A stretch of 64,000 nucleotides of DNA from Tiliqua scincoides (GCF_035046505.1 NC_089821.1:314137368-314201367), one strand, 5' to 3'; shown: positions 28,201 to 43,200, numbered from the stretch's first letter. Program-made: numbers and translations. The notes: generated from the letters alone by a model not told the origin.

Positions 28201-31200
28201 TATCTGGTGTGCTCCCTGGGGCATTTGGTGGGCCGCTGTGAGTTACAGGAAGCTGGACTAGATGGGCCTATGGCCTGATCCATTGGGGCTGTTCTTATGT
28301 TCTTATCTACAGGAGAACGGAGCTTGTGTGTGTTTTGTGTTTCTAAACAGGGAGATGTGGATACTCAGAAATGTGGCTCTGGACTGGTCTCTCTCCTGGC
28401 TGCAAGCATCAAGCCCAGATACCATTTTGCTGCTCTGCAGAAGACCTATTATGAAAGGCTTCCTTACAGGTATGCAGAAGATTGATAGGTGAAATTCTTA
28501 ATCATCCAAGAATGCAGCTTCTAAAAAGCGTTGCTGAGTTTAACAGATTTACCAGTTTTTAAAGACTTGCGTGTTAACTTTCCTGAGAACAAACTTTTTG
28601 TGGTGAGCCTGGCTTTTTTGTTTTGGTGCAGCCTTGATATTGCACAGTGCAAACTCCTTAGTTACAGGTGTAGTTCCCTTGTGGCTTCCAAAACAAGGCA
28701 GGCAGAGGCACTCAAAGAGGTTTTGTGTGGAAGATGGCAAGACAGGCTCCAGACAGGCAGGTTAGCAGCAGCCCTCCTATCTCTTTCCTCTTCCAACTAT
28801 CTCTTTCCTCTTCAATTATCCTCATATTGACTGGGTCAATTTGTGTTCTGGTCACGATAAGGAAACCGGATTTCTTGATGTGCTAAATGACTGTGGCTTA
28901 GAGCAGCTAGTCACGGAGCCCACCAGAGGGCAGGTGACTCTGGATTTAATATTGTGTGGTACACAGGACCTGGTTAGAGATGTCAATGTTACAGAGCCAT
29001 TGGGGAACAGTGATCATGCTGCGATCCGTTTTGACATGCACGTTGGGGGAAGAATACCAGGTAAAACTAACAAAAACCCTTGACTTCCGACGGGCAGACT
29101 TCCCTCAAATGTGGAGGCTGGTTAGAAGGAGGTTGAAAGGGAGGGTAAAAAGAGTCCAATCTCTCCAGAGTGCATGGAGGCTGCTTAAAACAACAGTAAT
29201 AGAGGCCCAGCAGAGGTGTATACCGCAAAGAAAGAAGGGTTCCACTAAATCCAGGAGGGTGCCCGCATGGCTAACCAGCCAAGTTAGAGAGGCTGTGAAG
29301 GGCAAGGAAGCTTCCTTCCGTAAATGGAAGTCTTGCCCTAATGAGGAGAATAAAAAGGAACATAAACTGTGGCAAAAGAAATGTAAGAAGGTGATATGGG
29401 CGGCCAAGCGAGACTATGAGGAACGCATGGCCAGCAACATTAAGGGGAATAATAAAAGCTTCTTCAAATATGTTAGAAGCAGGAAACCCGCCAGAGAAGC
29501 GGTTGGTCCTCTGGATGGTGAGGGAGGGAAAGGGGAGATAAAAGGAGACTTAGAGATGGCAGAGAAATTAAATGAGTTCTTTGCATCTGTCTTCACGGCA
29601 GAAGACCTCAGGCAGATACTGCTGCCCGAACGGCCCCTCCTAACCGAGGAGTTAAGTCAGATAGAGGTTAAAAGAGAAGATATTTCAGACCTCATTGATA
29701 AATTAAAGATCAATAAGTCACCGGGCCCTGATGGTATCCACCCAAGAGTTATTAAGGAATTGAAGAATGAAGTTGCAGATCTCTTGACTAAGGTATGCAA
29801 CTTGTCCCTCAAAATATTTCTTTACTCAGCATGTGGTCGGTCTGTGGAACTCCTTGCCACAGGATGTGGTGACGGCATCTGGCCTGGATGCCTTTAAAAG
29901 GGGATTGGACAAGTTTCTGGAGGAAAAATCCATTATGGGGTACAAGCCATGAGGTGTATGCGCAACCTCCTGATTTTAGAAATGGGCTATGCCAGAATGC
30001 CAGATGCAAGGGAGGGCACCAGGATGAGGTCTCTTGTTATCTGGGGTGCTCCCTGGGGCATTTGGTGGGCCGCTGTGAGATACAGGAAGCTGGACTAGAT
30101 GGGCCTATGGCCTGATCTAGTGGGGCTGTTCTTATGTTCTTATGTAACTGGTTAAAAATGGTTGGATGTGGCAACATGAAACCGAGTGACTTTTTTGATA
30201 TTTGAGAAGCCTTAATAAAGAATTATCCTAGTGACAGTTTGATGCCTCATCTTAAAGGGCAGCTGGACCAATTAAAGAACCCCAGTTTGCTCAGTGACTT
30301 GAATCTTAATTATGTCCAGTTCCCAGTGTACTGTTTAATGCTTATGCTCCTCTCTCAGTTACGAGAATTAAGGGGTTGCCCGAATAGATCCGTGGGTGAT
30401 CAGACTACCGGCCTGACTAGTGGAATGTTTCGGAGGAGAGTGCAAAAAGCACACTGAAATGCGTGCAAGAACTTTTCATTCAGAAGGAATGTTGTGATAA
30501 CATAAAATAATAACGGTGCTTACTGTGAAACAGTCACAATTGTACGAGTATGCACAGCTGCCTGACCAGGACAATTGGTAGCCCAGGTGATGGAGAGAAG
30601 CTGGGAGAACGGCAGTCACAAGCTCCTGCTTTCTCATGCACCTTTGTTAATTTTCTCTGATGTAGTGAAGTCTGACTTTAACTTATGGTCCTCTCTATCA
30701 TAATCCTAGAGCTGTGCTTTCTGCTCTGCCTAGTAACAGGCAAGTGAGGGGATGAAGGCACAGGCCTTTATGTATCTGGAAAGTTCCATTTGGATCAGAC
30801 TGCCTGGGGCACGCTACCTGTCCACTGCCACCCACGCATGCTTGTCCGTCATCCTTCCTGCTTGGGCAGTTTTCAGTGGTCTGTTAAAACAATGTTGTCT
30901 AAGCATAGCTCTTCAGAACATGCCTGTGGAACCATGGAGTTGGAAGGCACTTCCAGGTTCAATTCCTGCCAATGCAGGCTGTTCACAGCTACATCGTCTC
31001 CCATAGGGAATCTAAATACAGATGTAAGCAAGAATAACTCATCTGTTTGCACAGACAGAGTTGTGATTAGTATTGGCAACCTTCAGTCTCGAAAGACTAT
31101 GGTATCGCGCTCTGAAAGGTGGTTCTGGCACAGCGTCTAGTGTGGCTGAAAAGGCCAATCCGGGAGTGACAATCCCTTCCACACCGGGAGCAAGTGCAGT

Positions 31201-34200
31201 CTGTCCCTGGTCTGTCTCCCTGGCTATGGGCCTTCCTTCTTTGCCTCTTAGCCTCAGACTGTTGGCAAAGTGTCTCTTCAAACTGGGAAAGGCCATTCTG
31301 CACAGCCTGCCTCCAAGCGGGCCGCTCAGAGGCCAGGGTTTCCCACTTGTTGAGGTCCATCCCTAAGGCCTTCAGATCCCTCTTGCAGATGTCCTTATAT
31401 CGCAGCTGTGGTCTACCTGTAGGGCGCTTTCCTTGCACGAGTTCTCCATAGAGGAGATCCTTTGGGATCCGGCCATCATCCATTCTCACGACATGACCAA
31501 GCCAACGCAGGCGTCTCTGTTTCAGCAGTGAATACATGCTAGGGATTCCAGCACGTTCCAGGACTGTGTTGTTTGGAACTTTGTCCTGCCAGGTGATGCC
31601 GAGGATGCGTCGGAGGCAGCGCATGTGGAAAGCGCTCAGTTTCCTCTCCTGTTGTGGGCGAAGAGTCCATGACTCGCTGCAGTACAGAAGTGTACTCAGG
31701 ACGCAAGCTCTGTAGACCTGGATCTTGGTATGTTCCGTCAGCTTCTTGTTGGACCAGACTCTCTTTGTGAGTCTGGAAAACGTGGTAGCTGCTTTACCGA
31801 TGCGCCTGTTTAGCTCGGCATCGAGAGAATGAGTGTCGGAGATCGTTGAGCCAAGGTACACAAAGTCATGGACAACCTCCAGTTCATGCTCAGAGATTGT
31901 AATGCAGGGAGGTGAGTCCACATCCTGAACCATGACCTGTGTTTTCTTCAGGCTGATTGTCAGTCCAAAATCTTGGCAGGCCTTGCTAAAACGATCCATG
32001 AGCTGCTGGAGATCTTTGGCAGAGTGGGTAGTGACAGCTGCATCGTCGGCAAAGAGGAAGTCACGCAGACATTTCAGCTGGACTTTGGATTTTGCTCTCA
32101 GTCTGGAGAGGTTGAAGAGCTTTCCGTCTGATCTGGTCCGGAGATAGATGCCTTCTGTTGCAGTTCCAAAGGCCTGCTTCAGCAGGACAGCGAAGAAAAT
32201 CCCAAACAAGGTTGGTGCAAGAACACAGCCCTGCTTCACTCCGCTTCGGATGTCAAAAGGGTCTGATGTGGAGCCATCAAAGACAACAGTGCCCTTCATG
32301 TCCTTGTGGAAGGATCTGATGATGCTGAGGAGCCTGGGTGGACATCCAATCTTGGGGAGAATCTTGAAGAGGCCGTCTCTGCTGACCAGGTCGAAAGCCT
32401 TTGTGAGATCTATGAAGGCTATAAAGAGTGGCTGTCGTTGTTCCCTGCATTTCTCCTGCAGTTGTCTAAGGGAGAATACCATATCAGTGGTGGACCTGTT
32501 GGCTCGGAATCCACACTGCGATTCTGGATAGACGCTCTCTGCAAGTACCTGGAGCCTCTTTAGTACAACTCGGGCAAACAGCTTTCCTACAACGCTAAGG
32601 AGAGAGATGCCGCGGTAGTTGTTGCAGTCACCCCTGTCACCTTTGTTCTTGTACAGCGTGATGATGTTTGCATCCCTCATGTTTTGAGGTACTCCACCTT
32701 CTCTCCAGCAGAGACAGAGGATTTCATGCAGCTCAGTGACGATGATCTCTTTGCAGCATTTTAGGACTTCAGCAGGGATGCTGTCTTTTCCAGGTGCCTT
32801 GCCAAAGGCAAGGGAGTCCAGGGCCACGTGAAGTTCTTCTAGGGTTGGTTCACTGTCAAGCTCTTCCATCACAGGCAGGCACTCAATGTTGTTCAGTGCT
32901 TCTTCGGTGACTACATTTTCTCTGGAATATAGCTCAGAGTAGTGCTGCACCCAGCGTTCCATCTGCTGCGCCCGATCCTGGATGACCTCGCCTGTGGCAG
33001 ACTTCAGAGGGGCAATTTTCTTCTGTGTTGGACCTAGGGCCTGCTTGATACCATCGTACATCCCCTTGATGTTGCCCGTGTCAGCTGCTATCTGTATCTC
33101 GGAACAGAGTTGTGATTATGGTGCATAATAAAAACTATAATGCTCACTACATATTAGCATGTTTTTCCATTGCAGTACTATTTGGCAAATTTCAGTAGGT
33201 TTCCATTGCAGCCATTGAGGTAAACAAATCCTGACAAACCTCCTTCCTTGATCTGTGGAGGTTCCCAGCATCATCCTAGGAGCCCTTCACTTGTGCAGAC
33301 ATGGGAGAGCATGACGAGACCCAGCTTGAGGGAGAGAGACAAAGCAGGTCGTGCCAAGGGGTTTCTGGAGGCTACGGTTTTGTGTGTGCTTTCCAAGGAG
33401 TGAGTTGCATTGGATGCAGCGGGACTGATTTCTGCACAGATTTACCTGGGGTTGTTCTGTGAGGGTCTGAGTAGAGATGATGCATCAGATTCGTGAGGAT
33501 AGGCTGTCAGTGATCAGAAACCCCATGGCACGGGGAAGACCCTGGAGGGCTGCTCCAAAGCAGGACTTGGTGGAGCAAGACTAGCAGGAGACAAAGTCCC
33601 TGACTGCAGGTTGCTGGACATTTTGTTTCTCTCAACTCCCCACACTGACCAGGAAGAAGGGAGAGGGCGTCCAGTTTCTGCACCCCAAAGGCAGTGGGTG
33701 GGTGGGCCTTTTGCCCTTGCACAGATGCACGCAGTTGTGACCCACTGCAGGTGAAGCGCCCAGAGCAGTTTGCCTGCTGTCAGGATGTCGTCAGGGCAGC
33801 TGGTTGGAGGAGTTGCAGTCACCTGGGGCCTGTCATTCCACTCATTGTCTTTGGCTGCCTAATCTGTGAGCCTGAGCCAATTTCAGCATGACAGCTGGTA
33901 AGGGAAAAACTGCGAATCCACCTGCTCCTTCTCTGGGATGCCGTGTGCTCTTCTATCATGGTACCGGATTCAAAACAAACAGGACATTGCAGGATGATGT
34001 CTCACTGGGCCGTCCTCAAAGCTGAGTCAGGGTGCTGGCAAGAGCGATACAAAAGCCAGGGAAATTGAGTGGAAACTCCAGGAGTTTGGCCGCAGCCTAG
34101 ATGAGGCGGAGTGTGTTGGAGTGCTGGAGTTCCACAGCGGCAATTAGTTCTCTGTTAAGGAGCTTTCTGGATCCCTTTTTTGCTTGAATTCCGTCTCAGA

Positions 34201-37200
34201 TAAGATTTTATTAGCCTGTTTTGGAGGATAAGTTCCTTGTCCGTTTTCCAAAATTCCCACATTTGCATGGCATCAAAGAAGTTTGGCTGCTCAGCACTCA
34301 GGAGGGTTTATGGTTCCCCATATCTGCCAGTGGGCAGAGTTTTTACCAGCTGGCTTCCCAGTCCTCTGGACAAGGCTCCTCCTTCTCCCTTTCCCCTTCC
34401 TGGCAGACGGGGCTCTCTTGACGTCCTTCCTTTCTCTGGGAACAGAGACTTTGTTTTCTAAGCAGCAGCATCGTGAAGAGGGAACAACTGCAGGGCAGCA
34501 CCACAGAGGTTGCTTTGTGGGTAGGGGGCTGGGAGATGGCAGGTGCCTTGTTAACTAACCCACATTCTTTTCTGGCCAGCAGCAAGCTGCACTTGGCCAC
34601 GTGAGTACCTTGTGATGGACGGTGCTCCTAGGAGCTGTGGCCTTTTCCAAAGCCTCTCTTCTCTGGTCTCCCATGCAGAAACCACACTGTTCTCCAGGGA
34701 ACCGCACAGCACGTGAGCAGATTCATCGCCCTGGCTAACGTTGGCAATGCTGACAAGAGGAAGGTAAGTGGTCCCCCTGCTGCCACCTGTCAACGCAGAA
34801 CTGGGCTTTGCAGAGGCCTTGGCTCGTCTCCGCACGCGCCTTTCAACCCAGCACACCGTACACGGGGAGCCTCCTGAGGCAGAAATCTGGAACAGGGATG
34901 GGGGAACGCTGCTCCTTTGCAGTTGCTGTGGATGAGAGGTGGCCGCGCCCCTTTGCGTAGCCAGCAGCAGTCTCCCCATTGCTTGGCAATTCTGCCCCCA
35001 CCCCCATACCCCCCTGTGTGGTGTTCGTATCCATTTTGCTGACTGCTTTGCTTTCCCGGAAGCAGCCCCATGTGAGTGAGGAAGCCTTTGCAGCTCACGC
35101 TGCTGCGGTCCTTCACAAGACTCTTCCCCGCCCCGCAGCCTCACGTGGCCCTCAGGTGGTGCGCCTTCACTGCACTCTGCCTAGGGCCTCTTGACCCACT
35201 CACTGGTCTCTCCATGTGTGTGGCTGCAGATTCTTGCCCCTTGTCTTACTACTTCTGGTCTCCACACTGAAATAGAAACAGGTGTTGATGTGAGGAATGC
35301 TTCAGAGTGACCGAGGCAGGGCCCGCAGCCCCACACCAAACAGCTGGAGGAGTCCTTGTCTGCCTGGGGCAGCTCTGTGGAGGAATCCCTGGTGCTTCCT
35401 TTCTCTGAAGCTCCAATGCTGCCCCCTCAGGTTTCCCTGCTTTGGAGGCACCCCAAGCCATCCACACAGCATACTGCAGCACGCAGCATCTGGTTTGCCA
35501 ACTCCCTCTCTGCTGTAATTTGTTTTCTTCAGTACCTCTACGCCTTCAGCATCCTTCCAATGAGTTCCATGGACCCTGCAGAGCTGGTCAAACAGCCGCA
35601 AGATGTCACTGAGAACCCGTACCGGAGGCCTGGGGGGGAGATCTGTAATCAGCTGATGTTGGAGACAAAGGTACAATCCCACCTGGGTGGCAGGGTCTTC
35701 TGCAGAGTAACCCAGATCGTACTCTCCACCTTGGCCTCTGATCTGCATCTGAAAGGTTCCTTGGCACAACAAATTCTGTCTGTTCCAGATCTGGCTATGA
35801 ACCATTTTCTGCTTCCAGATTGTTGCCTGACAAGCCTTTTGCTTTGAATGTGAGATGCATGACGTGTTGGCGTGCAGGTGTGCGTGGCACTGGTGCCTGC
35901 CAGGGGAGCACCACCTGGGCCAGTGCCATGATTTGGAGCAGGACTGATGGCAAGGGGCCTCAGAGCCACAGGCCAGGAGGAAGGGCACACTTTGAATTGT
36001 CAGAGCACCCCCCCTCCCCACACACACACACACACATGCTGTGCCAGGCTGGCTTGGGGAAACCCCATCTGGCTTTTGCTTCTTGGCAAATTCCACCTGT
36101 CCTGCAGAGCACTGCTTTGCAGAGGTGCAAAGCAGCAGCACACATTCAGCCTGGGGATGAGCCATCAGGGACCATTGAGCCGCAAAAGAAGGTCCTTTAA
36201 TGGCCCATAGGAGTGAGGGGAGGAAGGATGGGAAAGGTTTACTCCAAGGATTGCAGCCGTGGGGCCCTCTAAGGTGTGTGGCCAGGCCAGCCATGCTTTG
36301 CAGCCTAGAAGTCAGGCAGTGACAGGATGATGTCACTGCCAAACATTTGGAGGTGGTTGCAGTACATTGTGGTGCCGTGCAGTTGCCAGGAGGGACGCCT
36401 TGTAAGGGACACTGACTGCAGCCCAGGTCACAGGAAAGACGCCTCGCAGTTTGTCTTGCAGACGAGCGCTCCCCACTCCTTGCCCAGAGTGCTGGCCAGG
36501 GGCTTCCTTCCTTCTTTGTACTGAGCCAAGCAATTCTCTCCCCATCCTCACTCCACCAGAGTCACGTCTTCCAAAATATGGCTGAAGATCCAAGGGGGTG
36601 TGTGTGTTGCTCCTTGGTTTGATTTCTCTTCCCAGCAGATGCACCTTGTCATGCTGTCTGTGTCCCTTAATGCCAGATTTCAGCTGCCTTGAGAATGGGC
36701 TTCATTGGGGAGTCGGTCGGCCCCGTCCTACCTGTCAGTTCCTCTCTGCACGCTGGATGGCAGTCTGAACGCGGTGCCTTCCTCTCTCTTCCCAGGCGGA
36801 ACCTGCCAGCCAGTTTTTCTTTGACCTGAGCAGTGGACAGCGAGGAAAGAAGCGGGTGGCAGAAAGAGGAGAGGGACACCAGCCCAAGCGGCCCCCGTGC
36901 AGACCCCGTGAGTACCCCAGTCTCCCTTCGCTGCCAAGGACTCAACTGAGGAGTACGCATAGCTGCAAATGGGAGGGGAGTGCAGGTGACTTCCCCATTT
37001 AGGTTGAAAATCAAGCATTTATTGTGAGCACTGTGGGTCAAGGAAGAAAATCTGAAGTGGTTCCCAGTACTGTTCTCTGAACCAAGACCTTCCCGGGTCC
37101 TGAAGAGACCCGGTGAGCTCAGCTGTGGAGCATTGATTCAGGGCTTCCTGCCCCCTCTGGTTTCCCCTTGCTCTCCCTTGTAGCATCAGGACATTGGCAG

Positions 37201-40200
37201 ACCCCTGGGGACGGGGGGCAGTGTTTTTCAGGGTCCTGAGAAAGCCAGCTGGTGTGGCTGGAGTCGTCAGAAGGTGCCACCTGGCCTACTTGTCTCCGAG
37301 ACTGCTGCCTCCAGTTGGGGTTGTGGCAGGAAGCTGCTACCTTCTAAGCCTGGCCCTTGAGGGTCCATCTAGCTCTGCATTGCCAATTCAGGCTTGCAGT
37401 CCTTCTCAGGGCTTCAGATGGGATTGGGGGAGGGGGCTTTCTGCATGCAAAGGGTTTTCTCTGCCAGGGACTTGGCCTGCCAAGTGTATCCAGGTCCTGG
37501 AGCCTCCAGCCATACATGTCTTGGCTTGGCAGGTGTCCTGTTAGGGTCTTTTTCTGCCTGCTCCGTTCACTCTGCGACGTCTTTTTGTTTTCTCTCCAAG
37601 CCCTGCCAATGGCAGCTTGCTGGTTTTGCCTCGCCAGCCCAGAGGTGGAGAAGCATTTGGTGGTGAGCGTTGGGACTCACGTAAGTCTTTCTGAAAGCCA
37701 TGTCAGCAGAGAAGGTCCCTGTGGCTCATCCAGGTGCTTGTGATCCAGAGTGCCATTGCGTGTGTGGCTGGTCTGTTCTGGGCTCACAGAAGGTCCCTTG
37801 AGCTTCGAGAGGACCACTGGTGACTTTGCATCCATAGGCGGTGCTGCTGCTGCTGCTGTGGGGTGAAGCCGCAGGAGCGGCAAAGAAGGAAATGGCAACA
37901 GAGGGTACCTGCTCAAAGAGCACCACCTCAGAGTGCTGGGGAGGAGGGGGGGGAGAGAGTGTACCCTTGGCATGTTTCAGCCTCTACCCCCACCCAGGCC
38001 AGCAACCTCCCCTCCCAGAATACCCACCATGTATGGTGGGGCTTCCCATAGTCCTGGACTGCCACCCTCCCCCTCTGCCCCACTCTTAGCCCAGTCAGGC
38101 ACAGCGTGAGTTGCCACCCCTGTGCACCTGGTCTGCTGTAGCTGAGCGGTTCTGCTGAAAGGCAAGCAGCAGCTCACGGGTGGGGCACTGAGGTCTCTTC
38201 CTCCTAATCCTTCTGGTGGGAAAGGCACTTGCCATCCAGAGTGCAGGGTCAACCTGTAGAGCCCCCATACTTGTGCAGTTTCCTCAAGGGTTTTGCCAGA
38301 AGGTCTGGAATGAATGCCCTTCTGGTCTTGGCACCTGAATACTGCAGCCAGCCAGCAGGCCTGTTTTTTTCTTTTGAGGACATCCCAGAGAAGACGTGGG
38401 AACTAAGGGCATGAGTAACCCTAATTCTAGCCCTGTTTCCACATGCAGGCTGCACCTTGTAGCCCAGCCGCCATCAAGAGTCTGCCAAGAGGCTGGAGGA
38501 GAGAGGGAGGTGGGAAAGGGAGCTCTGGGGACGGAAGGGGTGGACTGGTGCGCTTGCACGCATGCCTGCACAGACACACACATCCTCTGTAGGTTGTAGG
38601 TTATCTAGTTAACTGGCTGCAGTTTGTAACCTGTGAAGGGCAAGACTGGGGGCTGGGGTCAGCTCCTCACCTTGGAAATGGGTCTTGTTTTTCTGTGGGA
38701 AGGAGGTGCCAGGAATTCCTGTGTTTTTGGGGCAGACTCTCGGTCACTTGCGGTACCCACAGAAAGGGATTTGTGGGAGAGGGCAAGAGAGTGCCCCGTC
38801 TCTTCTCTGGCCAGCTTCCTACTCCAGGAAGGGCTCCTAAGCCTCCTGATGATGGCGACTGCCTGTCGCAGGTCTGTTGACTTGACCAAGGTGAGATGGT
38901 CAGTACAGCTTTGCAGGTGTGCATTATGTTCTTTCACCCAGTATCACTTGGTGCAGTGACCAGCCTGTGATGTTCTGGCGCCATCTGCAGGTCGTACTGA
39001 GAGAGGCAGCCGTGGGAAGCTGAATGAATCCTAATAGAAAAACCTGTTGAGGGAGCTGTGCCAGGGTGTTTTACAGGAAAGATTCCCCCCTCCCCCTGTG
39101 GCTTCCCTGCTGTTCTGTGGTGTGTTGGAGGTCCTGGGGTGGGGCTGAACCTCCTGCTAACTGGTCCTCTGTTCTTGGTTGCAGTGCTACCTTGCCCTAG
39201 CCAAGGGTGGTTTGTCCCCTGACCATGTTCTCATTCTGCCCATCGGGCACTGCCAGTCTGTGGTGGAGCTTGCATCCGAGGTTGTGGAAGAGCTGGAGCA
39301 GTATAAGGCTGCCTTGCGCAGGTTTTTCAGAGCACAGGGGAAGAGGTGTGTAGTGTTCGAGAGGAATTACCGGAGTCAGCACCTGCAGCTTCAGGTGAGA
39401 CAGTGGCAAAATGTGGCCCTGGGCCAGGAGCTGGTTTGATGAGAAGCCCTTCTTCCAAAGGATGCTGCTGAGCGCTCCTTCCCATTGGCCCCAAGGGCAG
39501 AGCCACGTGTGCTTGCGCTCTTTCCAGCACTCCTTCAGTTAGATCTGCAGGGATCTTGCCAAGTACACAAACTGAGGGTTGCACTGGCTTTTCCCTTTTG
39601 CAGAACAGGCTGCTCTGGCCCTACACCTCCTTTCCTGGCAGCCTGCATGCTCTTGGCCACCCCCACCCTGTGCATTGTGGTAGTTTCCATCTGGCCGACC
39701 AGAAGGCAGTATCTGAGCGGCATGAGGCAACCACAGAGAGCATGAGAGAGGAGAGGTCACCGAGAACTCGCTGAGAGGAGGACCGAGTGCTCGCTGGCTC
39801 ACTCCTACAGCAAGGACCTCTTGAGTTTTTAAAAGTTCATAAGTTTAAGCCTGCCAGGCATAGAGGCCTCGGCCTCTCTGCAGTGATGACAAGCTGTGCT
39901 GAGGGGCACATTCGGGGCCCCAGTGATGGCATTCCTGGCTCCTTGCTGTCATCTTGCTCATTGGACTAGCAGACACGATGGAATCTAGACTGCTGCAAAA
40001 TATCATTCCAGGTGGTTCCTGTTCCCCACAACCTCGGCACAACAGAAGACATCAAAGAGGCCTTTGTCCTTCAAGCAGAGGAGCAGCGGATTGAGCTCCT
40101 GGAGATCCCAGAACACTCCGCTCTCAAGCAGGTGAGGTGCAAGGGGCAAGCTCGAGGGTGCTGCGTCACTCTCCCACACACTTCCCCAGGAACATGTATC

Positions 40201-43200
40201 CCCCCTTAGCCACAGGGGCGCTCCCCCCCCATGGATACAAAAACTGCAAAAGGAGTTCTTAATTCCCCCATTGTGCAAATATCTGCTTTTCTGTTGCTCT
40301 TCCTGGTCTGCTGGGTTTGTTGGCCCACCAGATGCCTCCAGGAAGCATACATGACAACAGGAGACTTGCAACCTGTTGCCACTCTCTTGCACCTGGCAAT
40401 CTGAAGCAGCCTATTTCTAGAATCAAGAGGTTGTCTACAGCCATCCTGACTTACAGACAATAATAAGACCACACCCGGAGTATTGCGTCCAGTTCTAGTT
40501 GCAGCATCTCCAAAGGGGTATAGTGGAAATGGAAAAGGTTCAAAAAAGAGCAACTAAAATTATTACTGGGCTGGGGCACCTCCCTTCCGAGAGAAGGCTA
40601 CAGCATTTGGGGTTCTTCAGTCTAGAAAAGAGGCGCCTGAGGGGGACACACGATTGAGACATACAGAATTATGCAGGGGATGGATAGAGGCACTCTTTTT
40701 CCTCTCACACAACACCAGAACCAGGGGACATCCACAAAAATTGAGTGTCAGGAGAGTTAGGACAAACAAAAGAAAATATTTATTTACCCAGCATGTGATT
40801 AGTCTGTGGAACCGCTTGCCACAGGAAGTAGTGTTGGCATATTGCCTAGATGCATTTAAGAGGGGATCGAACAAATTTTGGGAGGAAAAGTTCATCATGG
40901 GTTACAAGTCATGGTAGGCGTGTGGAAGCTTCTGGGTTTAGAAGTAGGCTGCCTCTGATTGCCAGATGCAGGGGAGGGCACCAGGACACAGGTTGTCTTG
41001 TCTGGTGTGCTCCCTGAAGCATTTGGTGGGTCACTGTGAGATACAGGAAGCTGGACTAGATGGGCCTGTGGCCTGGTCCAGTGGGGCTCTTCTTATGTTC
41101 TTATGACTTGGGACCTGTGATAAACTTTTCCTCCATCAATCTGTCCAATCCCCTTTGAGAGGCATCTAGACCAGACACCATCATCATCCTGTAAAAAGGA
41201 GTTCCACAGATTACTTACAGGCTAGGTAAAGACTATTTTTTTTCACCTGTAAGAACATAAGAAGAGCCTTGCTGCATCAGATGCCCTCCCTCGTGCCCAG
41301 GATCCTGGTGTCCTCCCCTGCATCTAGCAATCAGAGGCAGCCTATTTCTAAAACCAGAAGCTTGCACATGCCTACCATGACTTGTTCATCCATGATGAAC
41401 TTTTCCTCCCAAAATTGGTTCAATCCCCTCTGAAAGGCATCTAGGCAATACATGCATACATGGCAACCTTCAGTCTCGAAAGACTCTGGTATCGCGCTCT
41501 GAAAGGTGGTTCTGGAACAGCATCTAGTGTGGCTGAAAAGGCCGATTCGGGAGTGACAATCCCTTCCACACTGGGAGCAAGTGCAGTCTGTCCCTGGTCT
41601 GTCTCCCTGGCTATGGGCCTTCCTTCTTTGCCTCAGTCTGTTGGCCAAGTGTCTCTTCAAACTGGGAAAGGCCATGCTGCACAGCCTGCCTCCAAGCGGG
41701 CCGCTCAGAGGCCAGGGTTTCCCACTTGTTGAGGTCCACTCCTAAGGCCTTCAGATCCCTCTTGCAGATGTCCTTGTATCGCAGCTGTGGTCTACCTGTA
41801 GAGCGCTTTCCTTGCACAAGTTCTCCATAGAGGAGATCCTTTGGGATCCGCCCATCATCCATTCTCACGACATGACCGAGCCAACGCAGGCGTCTCTGTT
41901 TCAGCAGTGCATACATGCTAGGGATTCCAGCACGTTCCAGGACTGTGTTGTTAGGAACTTTGTCCTGCCAGGTGATGCCGAGGATGCGTCGGAGGCAGCG
42001 CATGTGGAAAGCGTTCAATTTCCTCTCCTGTTGTGAGCGAAGAGTCCATGACTCGCTGCAGTACAGAAGTGTACTCAGGACGCAAGCTCTGTAGATCTGG
42101 ATCTTGTTATGTTCCGTCAGCTTCTTGTTGGACCAGACTCTCTTTGTGAGTCTGGAAAACGTGGTAGCTGCTTTACCGATGCACTTGTTTAGCTCGGTAT
42201 CGAGAGAAAGAGTGTCGGAGATCGTTGAGCCAAGGTACACGAAGTCATGGACAATCTCCAGTTCATGCGCAGAGATTGTAATGCAGGGAGGTGATCTAGG
42301 CAATATGCCATCATTCCTGTGGCAAGGAATTCCACAGACTAATTACATGCTAGGTAAAGAAATATTTTCTTTTGTCCTAACTCTCCCAAAGCTCAATTTT
42401 AGCGAATGTCTCCTGGTTCTGGTGTCGTGAGAAGGAAAGGAGCTTCTGTGTATGTATGTGAGCTTCTGTCCATCCCCTGCATAATTTTGTATATCTTAAA
42501 TCATGTCCCCCCTCAGGCGCCTCTTTTCTAGGCTGGAGAGCCCCAAACGCTGTAGCCTTTCCTCGCAAGGGAGGTGCCCCTGATGAGGAAAGGGTCTGGT
42601 GCTTGGGCTCCGGTGTCTGTCCCAGTTCTCCCAACACTCAGTTTGAACGGCTGTGCCCTCGTTCTGGTGTTTTGTGCAAGGCAGGACAACTTCCCTCTCT
42701 CTGCTCTGTCCATCCCTGCAGAATTGTACACGTTTTAGCCTGTCCCCACTCAGGCGCTTTGTTTCTAGGCTGCTCCTTTTCCAGAGGCAACCTGGGATCT
42801 TTCCTGCTCAGCTCAGCATTGGTGGGGGGAGGCTTGCTGGGGGGAGCATTTGTGGCTGCCTCAGTGGCAGAATGGTGGAGCACTTCAGAGGGTGATGGGA
42901 CTGCGCTTGCCTCTTTCAGATCGTCCAGCCAGGTACCCCTTATTTCTATGTCGAGCTTGACTCTGGGGAGAAGCTGTTCCATCGGATTGGGAAACACTTC
43001 CCCCTGCAGTTTGGAAGGTAGGCGCATCTGTGTGAGAGAGCTCTCTTGGTTTGCTTGCCTGCCTGGGTCGTCCGCTGCCCCCTCCCCTCTAGGCCTGTTC
43101 AGCTGTAGTCCAGGCCTGTGGCCGAGGAAGGAGGGGGCAAGCGGGCAGGATGTTCCTGACAGCATCCACCAGGATGTCACTCCCCAACCTTCGCGTCCCT

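Noticed and set aside
31097-33061. Reverse transcriptase as a sign of a retrovirus
   Set aside because: The RT is of non-LTR type, with LINE C-terminal motifs and a variable-length target duplication. No LTRs, gag, protease or envelope were recognised in the window.
35302-36342. 346-codon minus-strand frame in CWF19L1 introns 7-8
   Set aside because: It runs antisense through CWF19L1 exon 8, has no recognisable domain, and looks like a chance frame.
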